From assembly GCA_035500455.1 (NCBI GenBank), contig DATJXG010000029.1:1-12738 (forward strand): a DNA stretch of 12,738 nt, given 5' to 3'. How positions within the stretch are numbered: the stretch's first letter is position 1; each line of letters starts with the position of its first letter. Position numbers and translations under genes: made by a program. The DNA comes from DATJXG01 sp035500455 (GTDB lineage: Bacteria; Acidobacteriota; Terriglobia; Terriglobales; Acidobacteriaceae). A model generated the notes under the pieces. The model saw only the letters and a program-made list of their open reading frames with translations. It was not told the DNA's origin and did not search any database. This document shows, in pieces, positions 1 to 7,258 of this stretch.

Positions 1-1808
1 GCGTGGCAGGCGATGGAGGCGGCGATGCGGGCGCGGATTTTCTCCAGATTGAGCGACTGCTCCTCGCGGGCAAACTGCTCCAGCAGTTCGTTAAGCATCT
101 GCTCGATCTGCGGGCCCTCCACGCCGGCGGGCGCGGCCTTCACCGCGATGCTGCGCGCTCCGAAGGGCTCGGTCTCGAAGCCGTTCTGGTTGAGTTCACC
201 GGAAATTTCGCTGAACACGGCCTGCTGCGCGGGAGTGAGTTCCACCAGCAGCGGCATGAGCAGCCGCTGGCTTTCCGCCTTCTGCGCCGCGCGCTGCCTA
301 AGGATGCGCTCGAACAGAATGCGCTCGTGAGCGACGTGCTGGTCGATGATCCACAGGCCCTCGCCGTTCACCGCCAGAATGAAAGAGTCGCGCACCTGCC
401 CCAGCGGTTTGAGTGACGCCAGCGACGGCGCAAGCTCGCTGGGCGCTTCCGGTTCTTCCGGCGCAGGCGGAGTGCAGCCATCGCACGGAACCAGTTGCAG
501 CGGCATGCGCGCCACCGGCAACGCGGCGTTGGCTTCCACCGCGATACCCTCCGCTCCGAATGCAAAGCGCTGGCTTACCGGCGGCAGCTCCGGAGCTTGC
601 AGGCTGAAACCCTGGACCGGCGGCCCATCGCCCCAATTCCCGGCAAGCGGGACAGTTGCATCCCGCGCGCCGGGGGTCAGCGAAGGGCTGGCCGTGGCAT
701 GAGCATGAATTTCCCTTGCGAACTGCGGCACAGGGCGGGCCTTCATCAGCGCCGCGCGCACCGACTCGCGGACGAAGTCGTGCAGCAGGGTCGATTGCCG
801 GAAGCGGACTTCGGTCTTTGAGGGATGAACGTTCACATCCACCTCGCCCGAAGGTAGTTCAAGAAAGAGCAGAACCACGGGAAAAACCGTTGGCGGCAGG
901 ATATTGCGGTAGGCCTCGAGGATCGCATGCTGCACCAGGCGGTCGCGGATCAGCCGCCCGTTCACGAAGACATAGATTGAATTGCGGTTGAGCTTCTGAA
1001 TCTCCGGCTTGGAGACGAAGCCCCGCAACCGCAATTCACCGGCTGGGGCTTGAGGGGCGTTTTCGCCATCTGCATTCTGCCGCCGCCATGGCGGAGGCTG
1101 CGGCAACCCGCTGTGCTCCAGTGGCTGCACTGCGACCACCGGAATCAGCTGGTCGAGCACTTCCTTGCCGAAGATCTGGTACACGCGCTCCCGGCTGTCG
1201 TTCACCGGGGGAGCGACAAGCACGGCGTTGGTTGCGGAGTGCAGCTCGAAGTGCTTCTCCGGATGCGCCAGTGCATAATGCGTAACCAGCGAGGCGATGT
1301 GTGAAAGCTCAGTGGACTCGGCCTTCAGGAACTTCTTTCGCGCGGGGGTATTGAAGAACAGGTCGCGGACGGTGATGGAAGTCCCCGCCGGCAACCCGGC
1401 TTCTTCGACCCGCAGAATCTTCCCGCCATTGATCTCCACCACCGTTCCGGAGGCTTCATCCGGGGCGCGCGTCTCCAGCCTGAGGCGCGCTACCGAAGCG
1501 ATCGAGGGCAGGGCCTCGCCGCGAAATCCCAGAGTGGCGATGCTCAGCAGGTCGTCGGCGTCCTTGATTTTTGAGGTCGCATGCCGCTCGAAGGCCAGCA
1601 GGGCGTCATCGCGGACCATGCCGCAGCCGTTGTCGGTGATCTGGATAAGCTTGCGGCCCCCCGCTTCAACGCTGATGCGAATTCGGGTGGAACCCGCGTC
1701 CAGAGCGTTTTCTAACAATTCTTTCACTACCGAGGCAGGGCGCTCCACGACTTCGCCGGCGGCGATCTTGTTGGCGACGTGTTCGGGAAGTACGTGAATG
1801 CGGCCCAT
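1..1808 (-). CDS. mutL: DNA mismatch repair protein MutL (C-terminus cut by window edge)
   Basis: MutL couples MutS mismatch recognition to strand incision. About 602 residues are visible from ATG at 1808. The N-terminal GHKL ATPase is complete: ELLENALDAG near residues 30-39 (metal-binding Glu/Asn), DNGCGM at 59-64, HATSKI at 76-81 and GFRGEALPSI at 94-103. A Pro/Ala-rich linker follows. The C-terminal dimerisation domain has the endonuclease metal motif DQHVAHERILFE at 489-500, which fits DQHA-X2-E-X4-E with Val for Ala, so this should be a nicking MutL of the B. subtilis type and not the E. coli type. The frame reaches the SIACH motif at the edge, so roughly 40-50 residues are missing. The start agrees with the family N-terminus (MGRIHVLPEHVANKIAAGEV); I see no strong ribosome binding site. 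It lies 85 bases downstream of the cupin gene on the same strand and could be co-transcribed with it. Confidence 0.97.
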   Translation of the reverse strand, partial: MGRIHVLPEHVANKIAAGEVVERPASVVKELLENALDAGSTRIRISVEAGGRKLIQITDNGCGMVRDDALLAFERHATSKIKDADDLLSIATLGFRGEALPSIASVARLRLETRAPDEASGTVVEINGGKILRVEEAGLPAGTSITVRDLFFNTPARKKFLKAESTELSHIASLVTHYALAHPEKHFELHSATNAVLVAPPVNDSRERVYQIFGKEVLDQLIPVVAVQPLEHSGLPQPPPWRRQNADGENAPQAPAGELRLRGFVSKPEIQKLNRNSIYVFVNGRLIRDRLVQHAILEAYRNILPPTVFPVVLLFLELPSGEVDVNVHPSKTEVRFRQSTLLHDFVRESVRAALMKARPVPQFAREIHAHATASPSLTPGARDATVPLAGNWGDGPPVQGFSLQAPELPPVSQRFAFGAEGIAVEANAALPVARMPLQLVPCDGCTPPAPEEPEAPSELAPSLASLKPLGQVRDSFILAVNGEGLWIIDQHVAHERILFERILRQRAAQKAESQRLLMPLLVELTPAQQAVFSEISGELNQNGFETEPFGARSIAVKAAPAGVEGPQIEQMLNELLEQFAREEQSLNLEKIRARIAASIACH

Positions 1809-1893
1809 GAGGAGGTCTCTCGGCAGTCAGGACAGTGGCCAGTTTCGCAGATGCGCTGGAGAGAAGCAAAGCCCGGAGGGGCGAGCTTGGGGA

Positions 1894-2400
1894 TTACTTG
1901 CGGGTGAAGCGATTGATCAGCTCGCGATGCCGCGGATAAATCCCGGCCAATTCCTCGCCCTCCGCCATCTCAAAATCGGCGAAGTCAAAGCCGGGGGAGA
2001 CTGTGCATCCCACCAGGGCAAACTGCGCTGGGTCTTTGACACACGAGGCAAACCAGCGGCCCGCTTTGACCACGGCCTGGAAAGCCTCTCCCGCGCCGGG
2101 GTCGCTTCCCAGCAGAATCTGTGAATAGCTTCCGTCCGGTTCGATGATGTGCACCGCCAGGGGCCCGCCAGCGTAGAAGTGCCACATCTCATCCGAGCGC
2201 AGGCGGTGAAAGGCGGAGAAGTTTTCGCCCTCCAGCAAAAAATAGATCGCGGTGCACACCGGCCGCGCACCGCCGAACTCCGGCGGCAGGGCTTCCCTGG
2301 CAATCGAAAGCTCGGAGCGGTAAGTCTGGCGGTAGTAGCCACCCTCGGGATGAGGAGCGAGGTTAAGCTGGGTGATCCAGTACGCGGCGTCTTTCGTCAT
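1894..2400 (-). CDS. Cupin_5 / DUF985 family protein (YML079w-like)
   Basis: A single-domain 168-residue cupin of the DUF985 (cupin_5) family. Family hallmarks are APHPEGGYYRQTY at residues 15-27, the beta-barrel segment AIYFLLEG at 51-58, FHRLRSDEMWHFYAG at 64-78 and the late VSPGFDFADFEMA segment. H65, E71 and H74 are candidate pocket or metal ligands. Length matches the family, and no signal peptide is visible, so it should be cytosolic. The biochemical role of this family is not settled; structures show a jelly roll with a ligand-sized pocket, so no substrate is assigned. It lies between the MOSC gene and mutL on the same strand. A long hairpin repeat (2492-2589) separates it from the MOSC gene, so it may have its own promoter. 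The start is the first ATG consistent with the family N-terminus; no clear ribosome binding site precedes it. Confidence 0.9.
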   Translation of the reverse strand: MTKDAAYWITQLNLAPHPEGGYYRQTYRSELSIAREALPPEFGGARPVCTAIYFLLEGENFSAFHRLRSDEMWHFYAGGPLAVHIIEPDGSYSQILLGSDPGAGEAFQAVVKAGRWFASCVKDPAQFALVGCTVSPGFDFADFEMAEGEELAGIYPRHRELINRFTRK

Positions 2401-2491
2401 GGAAGACAGAGTATCGTGTGCGACGGGCGGCGACGAAGGCTAAATCATTTTTGCCGGGAATTGAGCCCTCATTCGGTTCGATGATCTTCGT

Positions 2492-2589
2492 GTTTCCTTT
2501 GTGTACTTTGGTGTCTTGTGGTTGCTTTTGCTGGGTGCAGCTCCGTGGTGAAAGCAACCACAAAGGACACCAAGGTACACAAGGGAAAC
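2492..2589. repeat. Long imperfect inverted repeat (intergenic hairpin), copy 1
   Basis: The left arm is 2492-2528, the loop 2529-2550 and the right arm 2551-2589. The arms pair along their whole length with two G-T (wobble) positions and one 2-base bulge, so a transcript would fold into a very stable hairpin. The right arm is a run of short units: CACAAAGG at 2559, CACCAAGG at 2568 and CACAAGG at 2578, that is steps of 9 and 10 bases, close to one DNA turn. The core AAGGACACCAAGG (2563-2575) recurs exactly in copy 2 at 5797-5809. It lies between the stop of the MOSC gene and the start of the cupin gene, with no ORF and no obvious flanking target-site duplication. It could act as a bidirectional transcript stop or as a non-autonomous repeat. 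Confidence 0.9.
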
Positions 2590-2600
2590 CTGGTTCTCAG

Positions 2601-3257
2601 CTACTGCGGCAGCCAGTCCTTCCACGCCTGTGGCAACGCGCCCACCTTCATGGCACGGCCAAGGAGATCAGGATGAGACTCCTTGTTCAGATAGAGTCTG
2701 CCAATGTCAGCGACCGTGACCAGGTTTGGATCTCGATCCAGAGGCACGACTTCCGCTCCCACGCTTGCCACGCCCGGCGCAATCACTTTGAGGTAAAAGC
2801 CGGATCGCCCGCTGAGCAGGAATCGTTTGATGATATCGTCTCGTCGGAACTTGAGGCCCAGCTTGTAGCAGGGCATGCGGGGCTGAGTAACCATTAAGAT
2901 GGCTGAGCCGATCCGGAAAGTATCCCCGATGTAAACGGCGTCTTCCGCCAGTCCGTTGGCCGCAGGCATGCCTTGGGCAAGCCCTTCGACAGTGAAATTC
3001 TCGCCGAACTTTCCCCAGGGCAGGCTTACGCCCGGCAACTCCCGCCGCCAGTAATCGTAATGCTCGGTGGGATAGACATAAACCGCTTTGTCCGGTCCGC
3101 CATGCACGGTGAGGTCGGCCTGTGCGTCACCGGCGAGATTCAAGGTGCCAATCTCAACCGGGCCTGTCACCGGATCCTTGAAGATCCCAGTGCTGACCTC
3201 TTGCCCTTTCCACACCACCTCCCGCGGCAGCCCGACATTGATGGAAGTGATTCTCAC
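2601..3257 (-). CDS. MOSC domain-containing protein, YiiM-like
   Basis: A 218-residue protein with the MOSC (molybdenum cofactor sulfurase C-terminal) beta-barrel fold followed by a helical tail. Visible signatures are the VHGGPDKAVYVYPTEHYDYW block (HGG at residues 52-54), FGENFTVEGL, and SQPR/CYKL-like QPRMPCYKLGLKF with the conserved Cys at residue 130, the candidate cofactor or sulfur ligand. The tail (about 175-218) resembles the 3-alpha domain of E. coli YiiM, which matches in length (about 220 residues). YiiM-type proteins reduce N-hydroxylated bases and compounds such as 6-N-hydroxylaminopurine; that activity is inferred here by family. The start is GTG at 3257, since no in-frame ATG precedes the conserved MRITSINVG segment. 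It is divergent from the methyltransferase gene across a 176-base gap. A possible -35 TTTACA with a poor -10 lies upstream on the minus strand. Confidence 0.92.
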   Translation of the reverse strand: MRITSINVGLPREVVWKGQEVSTGIFKDPVTGPVEIGTLNLAGDAQADLTVHGGPDKAVYVYPTEHYDYWRRELPGVSLPWGKFGENFTVEGLAQGMPAANGLAEDAVYIGDTFRIGSAILMVTQPRMPCYKLGLKFRRDDIIKRFLLSGRSGFYLKVIAPGVASVGAEVVPLDRDPNLVTVADIGRLYLNKESHPDLLGRAMKVGALPQAWKDWLPQ

Positions 3258-3405
3258 GTGAGCCCGTATTGCGGTGCTTCAGGGATATGTAAACCCAAGT
3301 CGACGGAACCTGTTTTTCGGAGCCGTTTCAATGCACCCTTCGAACGAGCTTCATTGTATAGGGCGACACTGCTTGAAGCTTGCCCTCTTTCGCCGCCAGG
3401 GACGA

Positions 3406-3414
3406 TGCTAGAAT
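3406..3414 (+). promoter_or_regulatory. Extended -10 promoter for the methyltransferase gene
   Basis: TGCTAGAAT fits the extended -10 form TGnTATAAT with one mismatch in the hexamer. No good -35 lies at 17 bases, as is usual for extended -10 promoters. Transcription would start near 3421, leaving a leader of about 13 bases that contains GGGAGGGGAA and then GTG 3434. This order (promoter, ribosome binding site, GTG) is the reason for rejecting the upstream TTG at 3380. Confidence 0.5.
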
Positions 3415-3433
3415 TTCTTTTTCGGGAGGGGAA

Positions 3434-4090
3434 GTGCTTCATCAGCGTTACAAGGACCTCTGGTTCGCCCTGATCAGCAAGCTGACGCTGCCGAATTATT
3501 ACCTCCGCCGCATGCTCCCCCAGAATGGCGGCCCCCGGCATCTCCACCTCGGATCCGGTCCGAAGTATCTTCCGAACTTCATCAATATTGATGCCAATCC
3601 GACCAACAAGTTGGACATCTGGCTGGATGTCCGCTGCGGCTTGCCCTTTGCCGATGATTCAGTAGACTCCATCTACACCACGCACGTGCTGGAACATCTC
3701 TACCCCGACGAACTACAACGCCTGCTGGCCGATTGCTACCGCGTGCTGAAGCCGGGGAGCGGCATGCGGATTATCGTCCCCAGTTTGTCGAGTGCCATCC
3801 GGGCCTATCACCAGCAGCGTACAGAGTGGTTTAACGACCACTTTCCCCGGCATTTCGATTCGCTCGGGGGCCGTTTCTCGAATTTTGTGTTCTGCGACGG
3901 CCAGCACCGGACGGCGTTTGACTTCAGCTATTTCAACGAGGTGTTGCGCAAATCCGGCTTCACCGAGGTCGTGGAATCCGCGGAAGGCCAGAGCCGGCTG
4001 TACGCGGCACAAGTGCCCCCATACACTCCCGGAGATGACCGCGATCTCCCGCACTCGCTGTACGTGGAAGCGTTCAAGGCGCCCCAATGA
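3434..4090 (+). CDS. SAM-dependent methyltransferase, class I (COG4627-like)
   Basis: A Rossmann-fold methyltransferase of 218 residues from GTG 3434. The SAM-binding loop is LHLGSGPKYLPNFINID (residues 37-53): GSG is motif I and D53 the acidic residue that contacts the ribose. CGLPFADDSVDSIYTTHVLEHL is the post-II/motif III region, and DCYRVLKPGSGMRIIVP is motif IV-V. The pattern resembles the small predicted methyltransferases often annotated as COG4627 and found near glycan genes; the substrate is unknown. GTG 3434 is preferred because GGGAGGGGAA lies directly before it and an extended -10 lies at 3406-3414; the longer TTG 3380 reading would place its first 18 codons across this promoter. 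It stands alone: divergent from the MOSC gene and 220 bases from the next esterase. Confidence 0.85.
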   Translation: MLHQRYKDLWFALISKLTLPNYYLRRMLPQNGGPRHLHLGSGPKYLPNFINIDANPTNKLDIWLDVRCGLPFADDSVDSIYTTHVLEHLYPDELQRLLADCYRVLKPGSGMRIIVPSLSSAIRAYHQQRTEWFNDHFPRHFDSLGGRFSNFVFCDGQHRTAFDFSYFNEVLRKSGFTEVVESAEGQSRLYAAQVPPYTPGDDRDLPHSLYVEAFKAPQ

Positions 4091-4129
4091 AGAGCCCGCC
4101 CATCCCGGCATAACGTTTCGCCCGAAAGC

Positions 4130-4215
4130 CCTTGGCGCACTCGGAGGCGGTTCTCGGCGACCTCGGCGATTTAATCTTTTCCTTTCCCGCAAGACAAAAT
4201 CCTGAGGCGCCAAGT
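4130..4215. repeat. Degenerate inverted repeat with phased CT-rich units
   Basis: CTTGGCGC (4131-4138) and GCGCCAAG (4207-4214) are exact inverted arms. Inside them CCTCGGCGATTT is partly matched by AAAATCCTGAGG. The left side holds four related units, CTTGGCG at 4131, CTCGGAG at 4140, CTCGGCG at 4153 and CTCGGCG at 4162, with steps of 9, 13 and 9 bases. The architecture (short units at near-helical spacing, folded back on a shorter partner arm) is like the repeats at 2492 and 5725, although the unit sequence differs. It lies between the methyltransferase stop and the first esterase and could serve as a transcript end. Confidence 0.5.
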
Positions 4216-4292
4216 TTGCAAAGCAATGCAGCCGAGGGCTGAAGAACTGCTTGCGGGCTTGAGGAGGTTTCTACTTTTCGCCGCCGTTCGAC

Positions 4293-4300
4293 TATATACT
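4293..4300 (+). promoter_or_regulatory. Possible -10 element just upstream of the first esterase
   Basis: TATATACT offers TATACT (4295-4300) or TATATA (4293-4298) as a -10. No convincing -35 is present at 16-18 bases. Transcription would begin near 4307, only a few bases before ATG 4311, which would give a leaderless or nearly leaderless message. This agrees with the lack of a ribosome binding site before that ATG. Confidence 0.3.
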
Positions 4301-4310
4301 TGGGCGCGAT

Positions 4311-5708
4311 ATGGTCACGCCACCGGCCAGAGCCTCGCAGACGAGAATTCTTCTCGTCGCCTTCGCCATCGTTATCCTAAGCGCGATTTCACTCGCGCAG
4401 CCGCCACCCCGAGCCCCGTCTGAAGCATCCAATCCAAAACCAACCGCGGCCGATCTCGCAGGATTAGCCAGGGCCAACAGTCCCGGCCTGCGCAATGCAA
4501 TCGCCGCCGCATTCGACGCCACGGATCTCAAGGAAGGAACTGCCTGGCTCGGCCATGGCCCCGAATTCTTTTTCGCCACCGAAGCCGCCTCCGCGCCCGA
4601 GCTGCTGATCGACGGTTCCGCCGGTCCCCCCATGCGGCAGATACCAGATTCAGATATCTGGTACGCTCCCGCGCGCGTCGAACCGGTCAGCCGGCTGCAT
4701 TCCTTCTACTACCTGGTGAACGGCGCTAAATTCGGCGGCCGCCCCGACTTGCCCGCCTTCGGTCCGGATTCTTACCTGCAGCCCGGCGTTCCGTCGGGTA
4801 CGCTCTCGCCCAAGATCACGCATACCAGCAAAATCTATGACGGCATGAAGAGCGAATACTGGATTTACGTCCCCGCTCAATACGATCCCAAGACTCCCGC
4901 CGCGCTCATGGTCTTCCAGGACGGCGGCTGGTACATCGATCGTAACGGCAACAATCCCGCGCTTAATGTCATCGACAACCTCATCGCCCAGAAGAAAATT
5001 CCGGTCATGATTTGCGTATTCATCAATCCCGGGGACATCAGCGACTCTCCCGGCACGCCTACCTACAACTTCGTCAAAGCGTATTCGGAGAAATGGCACC
5101 GCACGCTGAAGGACTCCATGCGCAGCACGCTCTACGACACGGTAAGCGACCGTTACGTCCGCTATTTACGCGACGAGGTGCTGGCGGAGGTCGGCGCGAA
5201 GTACCACCTGCGCAAAGATGCCTACAGCCGCGCCATCACCGGTCTGTCATCCGGCGGGATTTGCTCTTTCAATGCGGCGTGGCAGATGCCGGATCAGTTC
5301 AGCCGCGTCATCTCCTGGATCGGCAGCTTCACCAGTATCCAATGGAAGGAAGACCCATCCGTTCCCGATGGCGGCCAGGACTATCCGGAAAAAGTTCTGC
5401 GCGAGCCGCGCCGCAATATTCGCGTCTGGCTCCAGGATGGATCGGAAGACCAGGAAAACGGCCGCTACGGAAGCTGGCCGCTGGACAATATCCGCCTGGC
5501 CAATGCGCTGAAGCTGAAGGAATATGATTTTCACTTCAGCTTCGGCAAAGGCACGCATAATTCGGGCCACGGAGCCGCCGAGTTCCCCGCCGAAATGATC
5601 TGGCTGTGGCGCGATTACGATCCGGGCAAGGCGGAGCAGACGTACGAGATGGATCCGGCGGAGAAGTCGAAGCCGCCTTTTCGAGTTGCAATCGCCAATC
5701 GAGAGTGA
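4311..5708 (+). CDS. Secreted CE1 / enterochelin-esterase-like esterase
   Basis: An exported alpha/beta-hydrolase of 465 residues. The N-terminus has a Sec-type signal peptide: Arg-containing start, hydrophobic ILLVAFAIVILSAISLA, and likely cleavage near residue 29-30 before QPPP. Residues about 60-150 look like the beta-sandwich (E-set) domain that precedes the catalytic domain in enterochelin-esterase-like proteins. The hydrolase domain runs from about 165 to 450: nucleophile elbow GLSSG (311-315, Ser313), Asp candidates in QDGSED (Asp376 or Asp380), and GTHNSGHG (His416 or His420) before the WLWRDY close. By family this suits feruloyl or acetyl-xylan ester hydrolysis outside the cytoplasm; the substrate is not shown by the sequence. 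No ribosome binding site precedes the ATG, but the signal peptide supports this start. It is followed on the same strand by a CE15 esterase, suggesting a joint role on plant cell-wall polymers. Confidence 0.87.
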   Translation: MVTPPARASQTRILLVAFAIVILSAISLAQPPPRAPSEASNPKPTAADLAGLARANSPGLRNAIAAAFDATDLKEGTAWLGHGPEFFFATEAASAPELLIDGSAGPPMRQIPDSDIWYAPARVEPVSRLHSFYYLVNGAKFGGRPDLPAFGPDSYLQPGVPSGTLSPKITHTSKIYDGMKSEYWIYVPAQYDPKTPAALMVFQDGGWYIDRNGNNPALNVIDNLIAQKKIPVMICVFINPGDISDSPGTPTYNFVKAYSEKWHRTLKDSMRSTLYDTVSDRYVRYLRDEVLAEVGAKYHLRKDAYSRAITGLSSGGICSFNAAWQMPDQFSRVISWIGSFTSIQWKEDPSVPDGGQDYPEKVLREPRRNIRVWLQDGSEDQENGRYGSWPLDNIRLANALKLKEYDFHFSFGKGTHNSGHGAAEFPAEMIWLWRDYDPGKAEQTYEMDPAEKSKPPFRVAIANRE

Positions 5709-5724
5709 TTGCCTTCTTCGGGTT

Positions 5725-5833
5725 CTCCTTGGTGAACCTTCGTGCGCCCTTGGTGGTGGCTTTAGCTTTTATGCCGGCCACTTCAAAACCACCACGAAGG
5801 ACACCAAGGGTACACGAAGGTTCACAAAGGGAG
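5725..5833. repeat. Imperfect inverted repeat (intergenic hairpin), copy 2
   Basis: The left arm is about 5725-5763, the loop 5764-5784 and the right arm 5785-5833. The arms share TGAACCTTCGTG and CCCTTGGTG as paired blocks; the left arm lacks about 9 bases present in the right arm. The right arm is made of four CAC-N-AAGG units starting at 5793, 5802, 5813 and 5823 (steps 9, 11, 10). Its core AAGGACACCAAGG (5797-5809) is identical to that in the repeat at 2492-2589, so the two belong to one family. It fills most of the 162-base gap between the two tandem esterase genes and may reduce read-through between them or stabilise the upstream 3' end. Confidence 0.85.
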
Positions 5834-5870
5834 CGCGCGAGGAAGATAACTTTCCACCGGGAGTCAGCCG

Positions 5871-7226
5871 ATGATCAGGCGCAATCTAAGGCTCGTAAGC
5901 ATAGTGTTCGCACTGGCGGCCGCGGCCCAAGCCTCACAGCCCCAACCTGTTCACCTGACCTCCGAGCAGGACCACCAGCGCACCATGGACTTGCTACACA
6001 TTACTTCGTTGCGCCGCGGCGTGGATAGCGATCCCAAATCGCCCCACGCGGCAAATTACGACGACTCGAAAGTTGAGACCTATACACTGCCGGACCCGCT
6101 CAAGTTGAAAGACGGGAAGAAGGTCACCACGGCCAAGGTCTGGTGGAAAAAACGACGTCCGGAAATTGTGGAGGACTTCGACCGCGAGATTCTGGGCCGC
6201 GCGCCACGGCAAACCCCGAAAGTCACTTGGGAGGTGACCAGCACGACCAAAGAAATGAACGGCGACGTTCCGGTCATTACCAAGAAGCTCGTCGGCCATG
6301 TGGACAACTCTTCGTATCCCCTCATAACGGTAAACCTGGATCTCACGTTGTCCACTCCCGCCGATGCCAAGGGCCCGGTGCCCGTGATGATGGAGTTGAG
6401 TTGGAGCCCCGAGTTTCTGGCTGCAATCGCTAAACGCTTCCCGGAACTGAAGCCGCCGCCGGGGCCCACCTGGCAACAGCAAGTGCTCGCCAGAGGATGG
6501 GGCTATGCCAGCCTCATCCCCACCAGTGTTCAGGCCGATAACGGCGAAGGTCTGACGCAAGGCATTATCGGGCTGGTGAACAAGGGACAGCCTCGCAAAC
6601 TGGACGACTGGGGCACGCTGCGCGCCTGGGCCTGGGGTGCAAGCCGCGCTCTCGATTACTTCGAGAGCGACAAAGCAGTCGACGCACGTCACGTAGGAAT
6701 CGCGGGCCATTCGCGTTACGGCAAGACCGCCCTGGTGGCTATGGCTTATGATCCGCGCTTCGCCATTGCCTACGTCAGCTCGTCCGGCGCGGGCGGCGCT
6801 GCACTCTACCGGCGGAATTTTGGAGAGCAGATCGGCAACGTTGCGGCTGCGAACGAATACCACTGGATGGCGGGTAGCTTCCTGAAATATGCCGGGCCGC
6901 TAACCCCGAACGACCTGCCGGTCGATTCCCACGAGTTAATCGCCCTGTGCGCGCCGCGCCCCGTGTTTATCGGCGGCGGCGCCCTCAAAGGTGACGGGTG
7001 GGCGGACCCCGAAGGCATGTTCCTCGCCGCTGTAGCTGCCGGGCCAGTGTATAAGTTGCTGGGCAAGAAGGACTTGGGAACCACGGAATTTCCGGCCATC
7101 GAAACCGCGCTTATCGAAGGGGACATCGCTTACCGGCAGCACAGCAGCGGCCACACCCCCGTTCCCAACTGGCCCACATTTCTAACCTTTGCCAGCCGAT
7201 ATATGAAGGTGAGTGCTTCAAAATAG
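5871..7226 (+). CDS. Carbohydrate esterase family 15 glucuronoyl esterase
   Basis: A secreted 451-residue alpha/beta-hydrolase of the bacterial CE15 type, which hydrolyses the ester between 4-O-methyl-glucuronic acid on xylan and lignin alcohols. A signal peptide is visible (RRNLRLVSIVFALAAAAQA). Family blocks follow: LLHITSLRRGVDSDP, AANYDDSKVETY, WWKKRRPEIVEDFDREILGR, KLVGHVDNSSYP and GPVPVMMELSW. The nucleophile elbow is GHSRYGK with Ser281, and Arg282 is the usual oxyanion-hole residue of this family. The C-terminal HSSGH (His424 or His428) holds the likely catalytic His. The canonical Glu position, 23 residues after Ser, appears to be Ser304; Asp352 in LPVDSHEL is an alternative acid. 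GGGAG before the ATG is a fair ribosome binding site. It follows the CE1-like esterase and a hairpin repeat. Confidence 0.92.
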   Translation: MIRRNLRLVSIVFALAAAAQASQPQPVHLTSEQDHQRTMDLLHITSLRRGVDSDPKSPHAANYDDSKVETYTLPDPLKLKDGKKVTTAKVWWKKRRPEIVEDFDREILGRAPRQTPKVTWEVTSTTKEMNGDVPVITKKLVGHVDNSSYPLITVNLDLTLSTPADAKGPVPVMMELSWSPEFLAAIAKRFPELKPPPGPTWQQQVLARGWGYASLIPTSVQADNGEGLTQGIIGLVNKGQPRKLDDWGTLRAWAWGASRALDYFESDKAVDARHVGIAGHSRYGKTALVAMAYDPRFAIAYVSSSGAGGAALYRRNFGEQIGNVAAANEYHWMAGSFLKYAGPLTPNDLPVDSHELIALCAPRPVFIGGGALKGDGWADPEGMFLAAVAAGPVYKLLGKKDLGTTEFPAIETALIEGDIAYRQHSSGHTPVPNWPTFLTFASRYMKVSASK

Positions 7227-7258
7227 GCATTGTTAAGTAAGGAGCAGGAATGCGGCTG

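Noticed and set aside
1860..1885. GCCC-CTCC-GGGC stem on the minus strand after the cupin gene as a terminator
   Set aside because: A 4-bp stem followed by a broken T stretch is too weak to support a terminator call.
3254..3547. Minus-strand 97-codon open frame across the MOSC-methyltransferase gap
   Set aside because: It overlaps the methyltransferase start region and its promoter, and nothing in the translation is recognisable.
4226..4423. Small plus-strand open frame before the first esterase
   Set aside because: It overlaps the esterase signal peptide in another frame, has no ribosome binding site, and its composition looks like non-coding translation.
5994..6863. 289-codon minus-strand open frame opposite the CE15 gene
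   Set aside because: The plus-strand frame has full CE15 family blocks and a signal peptide; the antisense frame has no domain and no ribosome binding site that I can see.
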